DNA of 64,000 nucleotides, taken from contig NW_006913462.1 in the NCBI RefSeq assembly GCF_000464535.1, positions 8,623 to 72,622 of the forward strand, in the 5' to 3' direction. The notes under the pieces are model-generated. The model was not told the DNA's origin, made no database searches, and saw only the letters and a list, made by a program, of their open reading frames with translations. Numbering within the stretch: the first letter of the stretch is position 1; every line of letters begins with the position of its first letter. Source of the stretch: Endocarpon pusillum Z07020. Its lineage: Eukaryota > Ascomycota > Eurotiomycetes > Verrucariales > Verrucariaceae. Below, piece after piece: positions 53,701 through 64,000 of this stretch. A program made the translations under genes and the position numbers.

Positions 53701-54175
53701 AGTCTTCTAAAATGCGCAAGACGGATACTTGTAAGTCGGTGTTCCGTCTTCCTGGCGTAAATCTTGATGTTTTTTTCATTAATTGATAGAGCTGCTAGCG
53801 TTTACTCGAAGTGGATATTGAGCTTCGATGGGTACCTCTCATTTCGTCGCCGCTGTTTGCGGCTGCAGGAACCAATCAGAAGAATGCCAAAATCTACGCC
53901 GGAAAGGTGGATAAATAATGATATCCAGAGGTCAAAAGCACATATCGGCAATCCACATGTCTTATGATGACCGTTTACTCTAGCACCGGCATCACCTCTT
54001 TTATTTCTCCTAGCTATGTCCACTATTGCTGCATTGCTCTCTTGGCCACCGGCGATAGCACCTACTACTACCGTGAAGATAAAGTCATTTGAGAAAAAGA
54101 AGACAGCCCAAGTATCAGAACCAAGTGCAGATGCTGCAGTCTAACTTAGATATATTCTCTATTGAATTCTAACCA
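53701..54175. other. Interval with unassigned minus-strand coding-like stretch
   Basis: A minus-strand frame from about 54140 to 53802 is open for over 100 codons (FSNDFIFTVVVGAIAGGQES, then DIARRNKRGDAGARVNGHHK) but has no start and no recognised relative. It may be a fragment of a repeat-type protein. Confidence 0.3.
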
Positions 54176-55627
54176 TCAAAGCATACTCGCCAACCTCTTG
54201 TCACAAACAGCCGATCCCTCCGCAATGGCGGCCCAAACCGCCTTCCTCTTCTCATCATCCCTCTCCCCACTGCTACCCCTCCCAATCACCTCCGGAAACT
54301 TCCTCCTCAACTTATCCTCATGCCACCTCAACTTCTCCCTCTGCATTTGCTGCTTAAACATTTTCAACATCTTCCTCTCGCATTCCTGCTGCCGCTGATC
54401 ATAAGATGGGTAAGGGCTGCGTGGGGAGAGCTTGAAGTCGAGCTTGGGCGCTTTCCTGCGGTCGGGCCGAAGACCGCACGCTTGGGCAAAGAAGGAGAAG
54501 ACGTCGCATTTCATGTGGTCGAAAGGGACGTCGGGTCGGATTGTGGGCCAGGGTAGTTCGTGGGGGTGGGGTCGTTGGACGCTGTCGATGTAGTCCCAGC
54601 GCTTGTTGTAATCCGTCAGTGCCGATGCGGCGTCTGGTCTGCCATTTTGTGAATTTGGTCGCGTGGACGAATGTCGGCTTTCTCTGTCATGGCTACAGGA
54701 CCTATGCCCACCGAATGACGGCTGAGTTGTGGAGTCATAGTTGGCGGCACTACCAGGACAGTGCCTGCACCACTCAGGAATTGAATGAGGCACCTCTTTG
54801 GCGGCCTCGGAGTGACCCGTTCCTGAGGAGTTGTATACTGGATAGCGGTAGGCTGCGTCATGTGAAGGATGATAGGGCCAATGGGAGAATACTCCCCAAA
54901 TCGAGCTATCATTCAGCTCTTCGTGCACAGGTGGGCTGAAGCCTGAGAACAAGCCATCGAACGATGTCGGATCGTCTTGACACGGAAGCCCGCCAGCCAT
55001 TCTCTGATTTGCATATTGGGGGCCGAACGTGAAAGCAGGGAGCGCGCCACTCATTATATTGGTGATGGGTTGCGCACCGTCACTTACTGACTCATGGCAT
55101 GGCGACGTTCTAGTTCGAGATATAGACTCTGACGGCCTCGAGTCATACCAGTGATTGTGTACGGTATAATGGATGTCTCGGGTGTTGCTGCAGAAGTCTA
55201 GCTTTGTTGTCCGTGACACAGGTGCCCGTCGCTTCGAGTCTCGTCCGCTTTCAGTAGTACTGCCGGAGCCGAAGAGATTGCATTTCAATCCCTGAAACAC
55301 AAGCTTTGCTGTCCAGTTGTGATGATGTGAGGAAGACGACCTGTGAGGACGGTGGTGCTTTGTCTGATCTTCTCGAGACCGGTGGTTGATTGTGAGCTCT
55401 TCGTTCCGTGATCGTTGATGTCTTGGGGCTGCTCCATGTTCTCTACCTCGATAGTGAAATTCCTTTCCAAGCGAGGCTCTTGGGCGAGTTGCTGCGTCTG
55501 CCCATATCCCATCGAAGGAGTGATAGCTTGGAGGAGCCATGCCATCGTAGAAAAATGGACTTGATGTTGGTGGTAGCTTTCCTTCAATGCTTTTTCTTTT
55601 ACGTTGGAGGTCTTGCTGGTAGTCCAT
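54176..55627 (-). CDS. Hypothetical hydrophilic protein, low complexity with charged C-terminus
   Basis: Single exon, 483 residues if started at ATG 55625-55627 (MDYQQDLQRKRKSIEGKLPP). An upstream in-frame ATG at 55744 would add 39 residues of mixed hydrophobic sequence. I judge these as less likely, because splice-acceptor-like CTACAG and CTGCAG precede 55627. The protein is rich in Ser, His, Arg and Pro, with no membrane segment. The most conserved-looking part is C-terminal: RWDYIDSVQRPHPHELPWPT, HMKCDVFSFFAQACGLRP, and a basic helix ECERKMLKMFKQQMQREKLR-WHEDKLRRKFPEV. This is typical of poorly conserved fungal nuclear or cytoplasmic proteins. No domain was recognised. Confidence 0.65.
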   Translation of the reverse strand: MDYQQDLQRKRKSIEGKLPPTSSPFFYDGMAPPSYHSFDGIWADAATRPRASLGKEFHYRGREHGAAPRHQRSRNEELTINHRSREDQTKHHRPHRSSSSHHHNWTAKLVFQGLKCNLFGSGSTTESGRDSKRRAPVSRTTKLDFCSNTRDIHYTVHNHWYDSRPSESISRTRTSPCHESVSDGAQPITNIMSGALPAFTFGPQYANQRMAGGLPCQDDPTSFDGLFSGFSPPVHEELNDSSIWGVFSHWPYHPSHDAAYRYPVYNSSGTGHSEAAKEVPHSIPEWCRHCPGSAANYDSTTQPSFGGHRSCSHDRESRHSSTRPNSQNGRPDAASALTDYNKRWDYIDSVQRPHPHELPWPTIRPDVPFDHMKCDVFSFFAQACGLRPDRRKAPKLDFKLSPRSPYPSYDQRQQECERKMLKMFKQQMQREKLRWHEDKLRRKFPEVIGRGSSGERDDEKRKAVWAAIAEGSAVCDKRLASML

Positions 55628-55940
55628 TCTGCAGATATCTGTAGAGACAATATACATTTCCTTCGGAAGACTGAAAGATGAACACATCATAAAGAGATCC
55701 GCACAGCGTAGGACATGGATAAGGACAGGAGTGAAGTTCCTCATTCCGCGATAAGCGGTATAGCTGAGCTACCGGCAGCTTGCATCTGTGACAAAAGAAA
55801 TTGTTTGCTATCTGGGTATAAGGTCAACGACGAAAAGTAGAAACTCCTTACAGCCCGCCCAATGCAATGAATCCCAGAGCCGTACATCATGTTCTGGTGG
55901 TACCACATCACACCGTCAACAGTCTTCCTGCTATCCACAC

Positions 55941-57957
55941 CTATGTTGTGTTTGGTGGCTTCATAGGCTCATTTTCAGCACCACCAGCCCGGTTGAACCA
56001 TGCAGGCATCCAGCTTCCTCTGTTTGCCTTCTTCCGTGCCGCTTCGTCATCCTCGACCACAGTATTCTCGCGCACTAGTCGTAGAGGCCTAAGCTGGCTC
56101 TGCTTCATTACGGCGCCCGGCAAAGCGTTTGGTCCTTGTTTCTCCCGAGGTGGACTAGGCGTATCCTGTGATTTGACCTCACTGCTGTGCTCGCTCAATA
56201 TGCTATTTGTTCGACTACTGCGCTCGCCCGTGGGTAGGCCGCTACCAGAAGTGACTCGGGAGCTAGGCGGGTTGCTTGAGGCGAAAAATGGCGAACGACT
56301 TGACGAAATACCCGAATTAATCGACGGGCTAATTCCTGGACTAGAAGGTCCTCCTGAAGCTGCTCTGAGGGGCGAACCGCGGCGCATCTGACCTACGATC
56401 GCGGCGGGCATCGGGTTTTCTGTTGCTTGATCTGACCTTGAATGACGATGTCCTTTGGCGAGTGGGATGCTGGGAGCCGTTTCTGGGTTTTCGTGGGCGG
56501 TCGGAGCAGCCTCCATCGCAGCCGATGGCATGAAACTCAAGGGACGAATATCTGGTGGCGGCCGTCCAGCCTTCCCGGCAACGACTGATCTGGCACGCTG
56601 CAGCAAGGACGCGCCTTGTTCGCCAGGTGGAGGCGGTGGAAGCGCCTTGTCTGTCGATTTTACAGAAGCCTTCGTCGGCTCATCCTTCTCGTGGATGATA
56701 TGCTCGAAGCCCTCGTGTTGCAAGAGCCGACCAATGATTTTGTCGATATACAGCGTGAGAGCCTTGTTACTGTCACGAGAAGATTTCAGCTCCGCTTCTA
56801 ATTTCTTATACGCCTCTCCACCTTCACACTCCCCAACGTCTCTGGCTACCTCCAATTCATCAGCCAGAGAGCCCGTGCCTATGCCATTTGCTGTCTCTGG
56901 TCTTGACTCTTGCATGAAATCCCCCTTCAGGGTTTTCTCACTAAGTAGGAGCTGAAAGCTCTCATTGTCTTCCATGAGCCGGGCATTCGCCATCTTGGTA
57001 TCCAGTAGCTGTTTCTCAATCTGCTGAAGCCGCCCATCTCCCACGTGCTCCATTTCAGCAACCTTAATTTGCACTTCGGCGAGCTCGAGCCTCAATGACT
57101 CAATCATCTTGTCTTTTTGTAGAAGCAGCTTGGAATTGTTGCGTGAGGGGCTTCGTTCGAGCTGGGCAGAAGGTGCAAATTGGCCCGGGTCGAGATCAGG
57201 AGACGCTCGGCTTCGGAAACTTGCTAGAAGCTATTTAGCAGGTTATTCCGGTCAATGATATAATAGAAATACCGGATCTGGATATGGCGGGCCGATCGCC
57301 TTCAATCTGCGCCCGCATCTCCTTCTGTCTGATCGTGTCGTTCAACCGCTGGATAATAGCTTGGAGCTCCTGTTCTTTACTTGCCTGATTTTCTCGCTCC
57401 TTGAGCATCATTGTCTTCTCAGCATTATGAGCCTGCTCTAGCTCTTTCTTCTGGCGCATGATGTCTTTTGTCTCTGCATGCACAGCTTCAGCCTCGTTGT
57501 CCTTCTGCGCAATCTGTTCTTCAAGGACGTTCCGCTCCCCTACAGCCTCCTGGAGACGCCTCTGTAGGATTTCGAGTTCCTTTCGATATTGTTCCGATGC
57601 TATCTCTGCTCTCTGCACCTGCAGCCTCAAATCTTCCACCAGTTGCGTATGTTCTGCCCTTGAATCATCGTCATAGTAGCCGTTGTCTGTTGATTTTGTG
57701 CGACCTCCAAGACCACTGTTTGCTCTTGCAGCAGGCTTTCTAGCTGCCGCTCGAGCTGAGATTGGTGTTGGAGATTGTCTGGAGGCAGACGGTCTCATTG
57801 CGCCGTTACTGCTATTACCGGTGGAGGTCGTTTGACGTGTAGGTGAAGTCGAGGTCGTGCGGGCAGACGCTCCGTTGGTGGCCATGCTGTCGTTCACTGG
57901 TCTTCGGCTGGGCGATTGTGTTTGCGTAGGTAGTGGCTTGCGAGGATTAGATGCCAT
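55941..57957 (-). CDS. Coiled-coil protein ('M protein repeat'-like, fungal)
   Basis: Two exons, complement(57273..57957, 55941..57223), give 655 residues. The 49-nt phase-1 intron (GTATTT to TTCTAG) joins AISRS to ASFRSRASPD. The N-terminus (1-110) is Ser/Thr/Ala-rich and disordered. Two long coiled coils follow (about 115-235 with EHTQLVEDLRLQVQRAEIAS and LEILQRRLQEAVGERNVLEE, and about 265-400 with MIESLRLELAEVQIKVAEME). The C-terminal half is Pro/Ser-rich, with PPPPPGEQGASLLQRARSVV and a terminal basic WMPAWFNRAGG segment. This domain order matches proteins annotated in Aspergillus as M protein repeat proteins, which are probably scaffold proteins. There is no enzymatic motif. The short gap to the minus-strand gene at 54176 indicates a same-strand pair. 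Confidence 0.75.
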
Positions 57958-58310
57958 GCCAATGCACGTGTCAGAGGCTTGCAAGATTCTCCAGGAGCGT
58001 TGTTGCGCCCGGCGTTCAAATAAGAATTCCCCTGTCTAACACTTGAAAGCTGCCCCTTTTCCAGTCCCACATCTGAGAAGGTGTGTCTTCTAATGCAATC
58101 CCATAGGAGGAAACATTTGCGACTGTGGTCGGTATGCTTGGCAAGATAGAAGCCAACATTCCCAAAATAGAAATGTCGCGAAGTCTCCTTACATACGTAA
58201 CTTAGCTCGGGACTCCGAAGGCGCGATGGTACGGAGTCGGGCCCCATGAGAGTCAAACCACGCTAAGATATAGCTTGCCAAGATAAAGAAATGAATTTGT
58301 CTTGACACTT

Positions 58311-58575
58311 AGTGTCATTCCAATTATTCCGGGGGCTGAAGCCTATAACTAGCCTAAAGCACCACAAGAACTGTCACTATTATATTCCCTAAGCAACTAT
58401 TATTTTGCGTGAGTTGGCCCTAAAATCAGATAGCTAAAGACTAAGGGTCATCTGAAGCCGTAATATTTAGAGCGTTAGTACGCCTAAAGCTTATAGAGGA
58501 GGAGTCAAATGACATAGTTGCTGGCAAGAGTGCATCACTTGGCACGTATTTCTTTAGCGTGGTTCGACTACTTAT
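58311..58575. repeat. Dispersed repeat S, copy 2
   Basis: Diverged partner of 33517-33785 in the same orientation. It ends about 14 bp before the left inverted repeat of the piggyBac element. The interval 57958-58310 upstream is the promoter region of the coiled-coil gene, with nothing else recognised. Confidence 0.55.
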
Positions 58576-58686
58576 GTGGCACGACTCCCTATCCCACGCG
58601 CCGGTGGGAATTTGCTGCATTTTAGCGTCAAAATTGCTTGGCATATATAGAAATCGAGCAAAAAGCGCCAGCAAGTAATTATTTAG

Positions 58687-60469
58687 CTACTGACAGTGGT
58701 ATTGCTCGAAACAACGCCCTTTTACGCATAGATATACGTTGCAGCTTCTACATCCTCCGTGCGACAGTTTCGTACGCTTAGAAGCAGCGCAATTGACGAT
58801 TTCGGCTAACGCTGGCCTGCTGCTCTTCTCCTCCTCTTGAGCGCTCTTTTTGCACCATACACAGTATCCACGCTTCTTCAAGGGCTGCCAGCAATGATCA
58901 AGAGTTGCTCGATTTGGCAGGGCTATAGGCTTGCTCTTATACTTGATAGGCAGTAGAGGATAGGGCGTATTGAGGAGGGCGTCAATGAGCGCTTTTCGAA
59001 ACGGGCGTTGACCTCTTTTCTTTGTGTCTNNNNNNNNNNNNNNNNNNNNNNNNNNNNNNNNNNNNNNNNNNNNNNNNNNNNNNNNNNNNNNNNNNNNNNN
59101 NNNNNNNNNNNNNNNNNNNNNNNNNNNNNNNNNNNNNNNNNNNNNNNNNNNNNNNNNNNNNNNNNNNNNNNNNNNNNNNNNNNNNNNNNNNNNNNNNNNN
59201 NNNNNNNNNNNNNNNNNNNNNNNNNNNNNNNNNNNNNNNNNNNNNNNNNNNNNNNNNNNNNNNNNNNNNNNNNNNNNNNNNNNNNNNNNNNNNNNNNNNN
59301 NNNNNNNNNNNNNNNNNNNNNNNNNNNNNNNNNNNNNNNNNNNNNNNNNNNNNNNNNNNNNNNNNNNNNNNNNNNNNNNNNNNNNNNNNNNNNNNNNNNN
59401 NNNNNNNNNNNNNNNNNNNNNNNNNNNNNNNNNNNNNNNNNNNNNNNNNNNNNNNNNNNNNNNNNNNNNNNNNNNNNNNNNNNNNNNNNNNNNNNNNNNN
59501 NNNNNNNNNNNNNNNNNNNNNNNNNNNNNNNNNNNNNNNNNNNNNNNNNNNNNNNNNNNNNNNNNNNNNNNNNNNNNNNNNNNNNNNNNNNNNNNNNNNN
59601 NNNNNNNNNNNNNNNNNNNNNNNNNNNNNNNNNNNNNNNNNNNNNNNNNNNNNNNNNNNNNNNNNNNNNNNNNNNNNNNNNNNNNNNNNNNNNNNNNNNN
59701 NNNNNNNNNNNNNNNNNNNNNNNNNNNNNNNNNNNNNNNNNNNNNNNNNNNNNNNNNNNNNNNNNNNNNNNNNNNNNNNNNNNNNNNNNNNNNNNNNNNN
59801 NNNNNNNNNNNNNNCGCTAGCGCTAGGGCCGCCGGGTATTGATTGGCACTACGCGTTAGTAAGGGGCATGCTCGCTATATAGGAGCGACCCCAGTGCCAC
59901 CCTCGTCGGCTCTGCAGTCTTAGGATAGCACTCAACATGGGCTGAAGATCTCGCGCACTCGTCGCCTGCTTCCAACGTGACACGTGACATTCTTTATGTT
60001 TAGATAATCTATAATATTCTATATAAAGCAAACAACTAATATATCGCTATATGTCAACTTTATTAACTAGTTTCTAGGGTCTAGAAAAGGATTCAGGATC
60101 GTCTTTATCAAGATTTAGTTCACAAGCGTTTTTGGCATAGCTATTCGTTGATTTGATAATTCTGTCGATTATAGCAGGCGTAAGGAGTTTTTGGAATGTA
60201 TCAAGCTCCGAGAGACCTTCTAGAAGGGGTTTTGAGCGCTCGAATCGTAATTCTAACGACGGTTTGTACGCAGGGAGGTCAGGGAGTTGATTGACGTCAA
60301 TTTCGAGCGTTTTCGGAAGAGGACCAATGGCAACAGGTTTGAGAGCCGTTTGCTGCTCCGTTCGGTCAGTTCTCTGGGTGATCTTGGGGTCCCTAGCTGC
60401 AGAAGGAGCACCTCTTTCTTCCCATATAGTTCTAGGCTTTGGCTGGCGTTGAGACCTGCGCAATTCCAT
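58687..60469 (-). pseudogene. piggyBac transposase, split by gap and nonsense codons
   Basis: From ATG 60469 the N-terminal part (MELRRSQRQPKPRTIWEERG) runs to LDTFQKLLTPAIIDRIIKST-NSYAKNACE, the classic start of the DDE_Tnp_1_7 domain. The next conserved RPW reads RP-TAG at 60074-60076. A second TAG follows in DI-RYIS at about 60045. Coding resumes (LLYIEYYRLSKHKECHVSRW) to the gap. On the other side 58687-59029 is open and carries FRKALIDALLNTPYPLLPIK and the C-terminal Cys/His zinc-binding tail YCVWCKK, GGCRSCNVYLC, CFEQYH. Both stops fit TGG-to-TAG RIP-type changes, so the element is not autonomous. The catalytic Asp region is hidden in the gap. Confidence 0.8.
59030..59814. other. Assembly gap (785 N)
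   Basis: An uninterrupted run of N inside the piggyBac transposase coding region. The true sequence and length are unknown. Confidence 0.99.
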
Positions 60470-60833
60470 GTAGAAGTTGGGATGGATGGCGCCGATCCTC
60501 CGAAAATGGAAAAAAAGTCATGCCAAGACCGAAAATGCTTGGCACGCTAAAATGCAGCAAATTCCCACCGGCGCGTGGGATAGATATAAAAGAATGTCTT
60601 TGGATTTGGGACTGTTTTTGGGGAGGGGGGAGGGTATAGGGAGGGATGGCCCATTTCCAGACTCTTGAGAGTCAGTATGATATAGCTTACAGGGTTGATG
60701 CGAAACCAACAAAAGTTGTGGAGTAAGTGGTTTGAAAATACTGGAAAATGAAAAATACAAAAATGAAATTTAAACCAAAAGTGAAAATTACGGGCCGGTT
60801 GGAGAGTAATCGCTTCCATGTTGTCGCCAGTGT

Positions 60834-62205
60834 TGTATGAGTTTGCATTGACAAGTCCAGCAGCGCAGAGCTCAGTGAAGCCATCAACTCCATGTACAGG
60901 TGGTATGAGCGCGCAGAGGTATGTTTTGCGTATCTTTCGGCCCTTGATGAGTCTGGACATCGCGACGTCATGCTACCTCGTTGCCAGTGGTTCACACGGG
61001 CTGGACGTTGCGGGAACTGATCGCTCCTAACAACGTTCTGTTCTTCGACAAGAAATGGAACGTCCAAGATTCTAAAAACCACCTGGTCCATTCTCTCCAC
61101 AGAATCACATCTATCGGGATCGAGGTACTTCGGCATGAGCAGCCGCTTTCGGCGGTGGCTGTGGCAGAAAAGATGGCCTGGTCAGCTCATAGAGAAACCA
61201 CTCGAATTGAAGATACTGCATATTTTCTGCTAGGTATTTTCGATCTCAACCTGCCATTGCTGTACGGTGAGGAGGAGAAGGCTTTCCGACAACTCCCGGA
61301 GAGAGTTTTCGGCGTCGAACATTGGTATCAAAACCTATGTCCAGGTTCTCTCTCAGGTCATTCCGGGAAGAAAAGCCTTTCGATATGTTCTACCTCTAGA
61401 TTGCGCTGATGATCCGAGAAATTCTTTTGGCATCTTGCTGAGAAAGTGTGGCCCAAACGAATTTCTCAGTGAAGACCCATGGACGATATTGGAAAATATC
61501 GAATTCTGTACGCCAAACGCAGCCAAAGAATGATACCTCCTAACCGGACTGCCGCAGGTTGATTCTGACCGATAGTCTCCGCGACCAAGCGCAGGTTCCT
61601 CGATAGCTCAAACGCGCTCACACGTACTCCAAATCCAGCTACCGCTCCATATCGACATCTACGATGTTTGGCCATGGAGCAGGTACGACGACGAAGACCA
61701 ATTATTTTTTGTGCATGACGATCCAGAATGGGATTCTGCCACGCTGAGACTCATTGTATACTTCTCTGAAAAAGTTGATCGCCGTCATATTAATGTCAAT
61801 TGCGAATGCATGTTTTATGTCATCGGCTGGTCTAAGCTCGATATGCGTGGTCTGCAGTGCGCACTGGTTGACTACCAAGCAATCCACAAGGCTTTGAATG
61901 AAGTGCAATCCTAGATCTCGACATGGGAGCACAATAGCTCACAAGTCCTTGAGACGTTGGTCCATCACAAGATACCCAAGTCATCATCTGTCGTTTTCAA
62001 GGTTCCAGAATCGGACCTCAGTATCTCGGCGTCTTTCAAGTCAAACCGACTCAATGATCCGACGCTATGTCAGAACTGGTTTTGGAGTATCCAATCCGTC
62101 TGCGAGTTCCACAAGACCGAGGAGAAGCCTCGCCCTCGGAATGGTCAATGACGGCTCGAGGACTACTGAGGAGTATTACTCTCAAAAACACCCTGATGTT
62201 GCATG
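60834..62205 (+). pseudogene. HET-domain (heterokaryon incompatibility) protein, disrupted
   Basis: The frame from about 60845 reads CIDKSSSAELSEAINSMYRW and YERAEVCFAYLS, the conserved core of HET domains, preceded by a TGA. Near 60985 a one-base shift moves to WTLRELIAPNNVLFFDKKWN, then AVAEKMAWSAHRETTRIEDT and AYFLLGIFDLNLPLLYGEEE, the hallmark end of the HET domain. Further frame changes at about 61330 and 61530 lead to NSFGILLRKCGPNEFLSEDP and DIYDVWPWSRYDDEDQLFFV, the variable C-terminal region, ending near 62205. HET proteins trigger cell death on fusion of incompatible hyphae. This one is broken at least four times and cannot be translated whole. The beginning of the HET domain is absent or unrecognisable. 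Confidence 0.75.
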
Positions 62206-63013
62206 AGAGAGTTGCAGCAAGCATTCAATAGAGGTCCACAGTTGGGTCTGCGTCAGGCAGAATGAGAATCATAGCCGGAACTACTCCACTGCATCCTGGT
62301 ATAGTGGACAGCTGGAGGAGGGGACCCCCTCCAGACGGGTATGAGCTTGGCGCTCTCGTTAAGATGTCTAAAGCAACATTGGGTTGATGAATCCGAGCAG
62401 ATCGGCTCGTTTTGATGGCTTTGACTCCTTGTTGGATGGATCCTAGCTTCTCTATGCGAACATAGATACTGGTCCCCAGCACCAGGTAGACGTGTCCATC
62501 CATGGTGGGGTACATTGTTCTTATTTAGCTATATATATCTACAGTCTGTATATAAGTTTTATATCTGATTTATCTATTCAAACAAACTTATTAAATTAAA
62601 AACAATAGTCTCATGAAAGTATTCAAAAGAAAAGGAGCAAATATTATGAGGAAGAATTTGTCACGGAGTTGACATGGAGGCCTCCTGGGGCCTAGATGGA
62701 GTCGTGGTCCGACTCTCTCTAGGGCATCTGGATAAGGATTAATATACTATTCCAACTGCATTCAAGTAACTTTGGTTACTTGGGCGTAACTCTTTTGTGA
62801 AGTTGGATCACTATCTCAGAATTTTTTGGGACTGATAACAAGCAATCCAACAACTCATTCTTCTAGACAGTTAATAAGAACTTCAAATTCAAGTAAAAAT
62901 ATAGTAGTAGTTTAATCAACCAGGTTATCTTCTGTTATCATGTAAATAGCTATCTATTATTTCTAAAGGCTATTATAATACATAGGCTTTTTATCTAATT
63001 ATTATTTTATCTC
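62206..63013. other. AT-rich intergenic region
   Basis: A minus-strand ORF at 62225-62515 (MYPTMDGHVYLVLGTSIYVR) has no recognised relative and is not supported. The stretch 62520-63013 is strongly AT-rich, with stops in all frames, possibly RIP-degraded. Confidence 0.35.
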
Positions 63014-64000
63014 TTAAGCCCATCCAAACTTTCTTCCCACCCAACTAAAACCGCTTATTATTGCAGTTGTCCCAACAAAGATGATCAACCAACTGTATTT
63101 AGTGCCATAACCCAGCCCAGCGTTTATCGGCCAGAGTTCACTGGAGAGAATAGCTTCACTCACCGGCCCACTGGCTAAATTACCAACTCCTCTCCCTGCC
63201 GCCAACAACGCAAACACCATACCTGCATCTGCATCAGGGTGTCTGTCTCGAATCTCCTGGATGATAGCGGACCAGCTAGTTGAGAAAGCACCGGCGAAGA
63301 ACCCATAGACGATGCTAAAGGCGCAGAGGGCGGGCAATGAGATCGAAATGCCCCAGAGAATGAAAACGGAGCATGCGGCGCCGATGGCCGAGATAAGGAT
63401 CACAGTTGTAACGTGGAGTCTGTCCGTTTGGGCCCCCAAGACGATGGTCCCCAGAACCAGCGTTCCATTGAAGAGCGACACTGTCAGTGGACCTGCGATC
63501 TGTGGAAGTCCGATTGCGCTTGCATATGCTAATGCAGAGGGTGAGCCGGGAGATTTGAAAGAAAGAGTGCAATAGAGAAAACGTACAGGGAAGGTAAAGA
63601 GGCGGGATGAAGTAGCCTAGACCTTCGATAATGTTTGGTATTTGGTAGACCCAGAACTCACGGCGACGTAAGAATTCGAAGCTGATGTTTCGAGATGTAT
63701 CATGGGATGAAATTGGCAAACGAGGTTTCAGGTAGTACATTAGCGGTCCCAGAAATGATCCCTAGTATCAAATGTGTCAGCTGCTGATGTGAGCTGCGGA
63801 TGTCAGGTAGTGTCTTCTTGATAGTTGAATTCTCTGTTTAGACATCCACTTACCAAAATCACCACCCAAACCCGAAGTACGATTCGGAATCCGAGTCTTT
63901 CCAGGCCCCAGTCCATAAGAAATGGAATCAGTAACCCGCCCAGGCCTGTCCCAGCCTAAATGCGCCAACAGATTAAACCTCCGGTCCTCGATAGTGTTGG
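63014..64000 (-). CDS. MFS transporter, monocarboxylate (MCT/SLC16-like) family, C-terminal part
   Basis: Exons complement(63854..63955, 63587..63761, 63014..63528) are joined through phase-consistent introns 63762..63853 (GTAAGT to ACTAG) and 63529..63586 (GTACGT to ATTAG). A further acceptor at 63956 (TTTAG) shows that more exons lie beyond the window edge. The visible part contains AGTGLGGLLIPFLMDWGLER and GFRIVLRVWVV of the sixth-helix region, the cytosolic loop with RREFWVYQIPNIIEGLGYFI, then helices 7-12 (SAIGLPQIAGPLTVSLFNGT, GAQTDRLHV, YGFFAGAFSTSWSAIIQEIR, AAGRGVGNLASGPVSEAIL). It is likely a proton-coupled organic-acid or related-solute transporter at the plasma membrane. The product ends WVGRKFGWA. 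Confidence 0.85.

Larger units (their letters stand above)
58589..60583 (-). mobile_element. piggyBac-family transposon with perfect 40-bp terminal inverted repeats
   Basis: The left terminus 58589-58628 (CTATCCCACGCGCCGGTGGG, then AATTTGCTGCATTTTAGCGT) is the exact reverse complement of 60544-60583. Between them lie the two ends of a piggyBac-type transposase on the minus strand and a 785-base assembly gap. Element length is about 2.0 kb if the gap size is right. TTAA target duplications, expected for the family, were not seen at these exact borders, so the true ends may lie slightly further out. Confidence 0.8.

Noticed and set aside
59008..59882. Three long plus-strand open frames across the N run
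   Set aside because: They consist almost entirely of undetermined bases, and the real coding sequence here is the minus-strand piggyBac transposase.
62225..62515. 96-codon minus-strand ORF with an ATG
   Set aside because: It has no recognisable domain, lies between a HET pseudogene and AT-rich DNA, and could be chance.

Overview
The window looks like draft nuclear DNA from a filamentous ascomycete, most likely a eurotiomycete of the Aspergillus/Penicillium type. The evidence is compact genes with short GT-AG introns (46-130 nt), fungus-specific families (Rqc2, Sua5, a PTH11-like rhodopsin-domain receptor, a PNP-NACHT-ankyrin NLR, HET-domain and highly reducing PKS remnants), Tc1/mariner and piggyBac debris with C-to-T-type nonsense codons as expected from repeat-induced point mutation (RIP), and repeated TACGGAGTACTCCGTA palindromes. 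A 785-base run of N shows that the assembly is unfinished, so single-base frameshifts deserve caution.

Layout. 0-10 kb: the first exon of a truncated gene, a dead Tc1/mariner end, a GPI-type FAS1 (fasciclin) protein, two abutting MITEs, and two uncharacterised membrane proteins. 9.7-17 kb: a graveyard of MITEs, a broken ADP-ribosyltransferase-fold gene, a broken STAND/ankyrin gene, a coiled-coil pseudogene and an intron-containing tRNA-Thr. 17.6-24.8 kb: a flavin oxidoreductase and a DHA2-type exporter on the same strand, a fatty-acid hydroxylase with a frameshift in a C7 run, and a small membrane protein. 25.7-33.3 kb: a housekeeping block of a MARVEL-like protein, coatomer zeta, Rqc2/NEMF and, tail to tail with it, Sua5. 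33-46.9 kb: gene-poor DNA with a rhodopsin-like receptor, a secreted alpha/beta hydrolase, more MITEs and a PKS relic (DH and methyltransferase). 46.9-51.2 kb: an apparently intact 1405-residue NLR with homogenised ankyrin repeats. 51.7-58 kb: a membrane-protein pseudogene, an unknown protein and a coiled-coil protein. 58.6-62.2 kb: a piggyBac element around the N gap, then a HET pseudogene. The window ends in a monocarboxylate-type MFS transporter.

Most unusual: the 3' end of the Rqc2 gene is interrupted by a 231-bp segment identical to part of an unrelated gene 3.9 kb downstream, and the normal end of Rqc2 appears to be lost. The non-self-recognition type genes (STAND/ankyrin, ADP-ribosyltransferase, HET) are broken, while one NLR remains open with nearly identical internal repeats. 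Most products have no shared pathway that can be read from the sequence. The only functional groupings I would suggest are the translation-quality pair Rqc2/Sua5 and the oxidoreductase/exporter pair.
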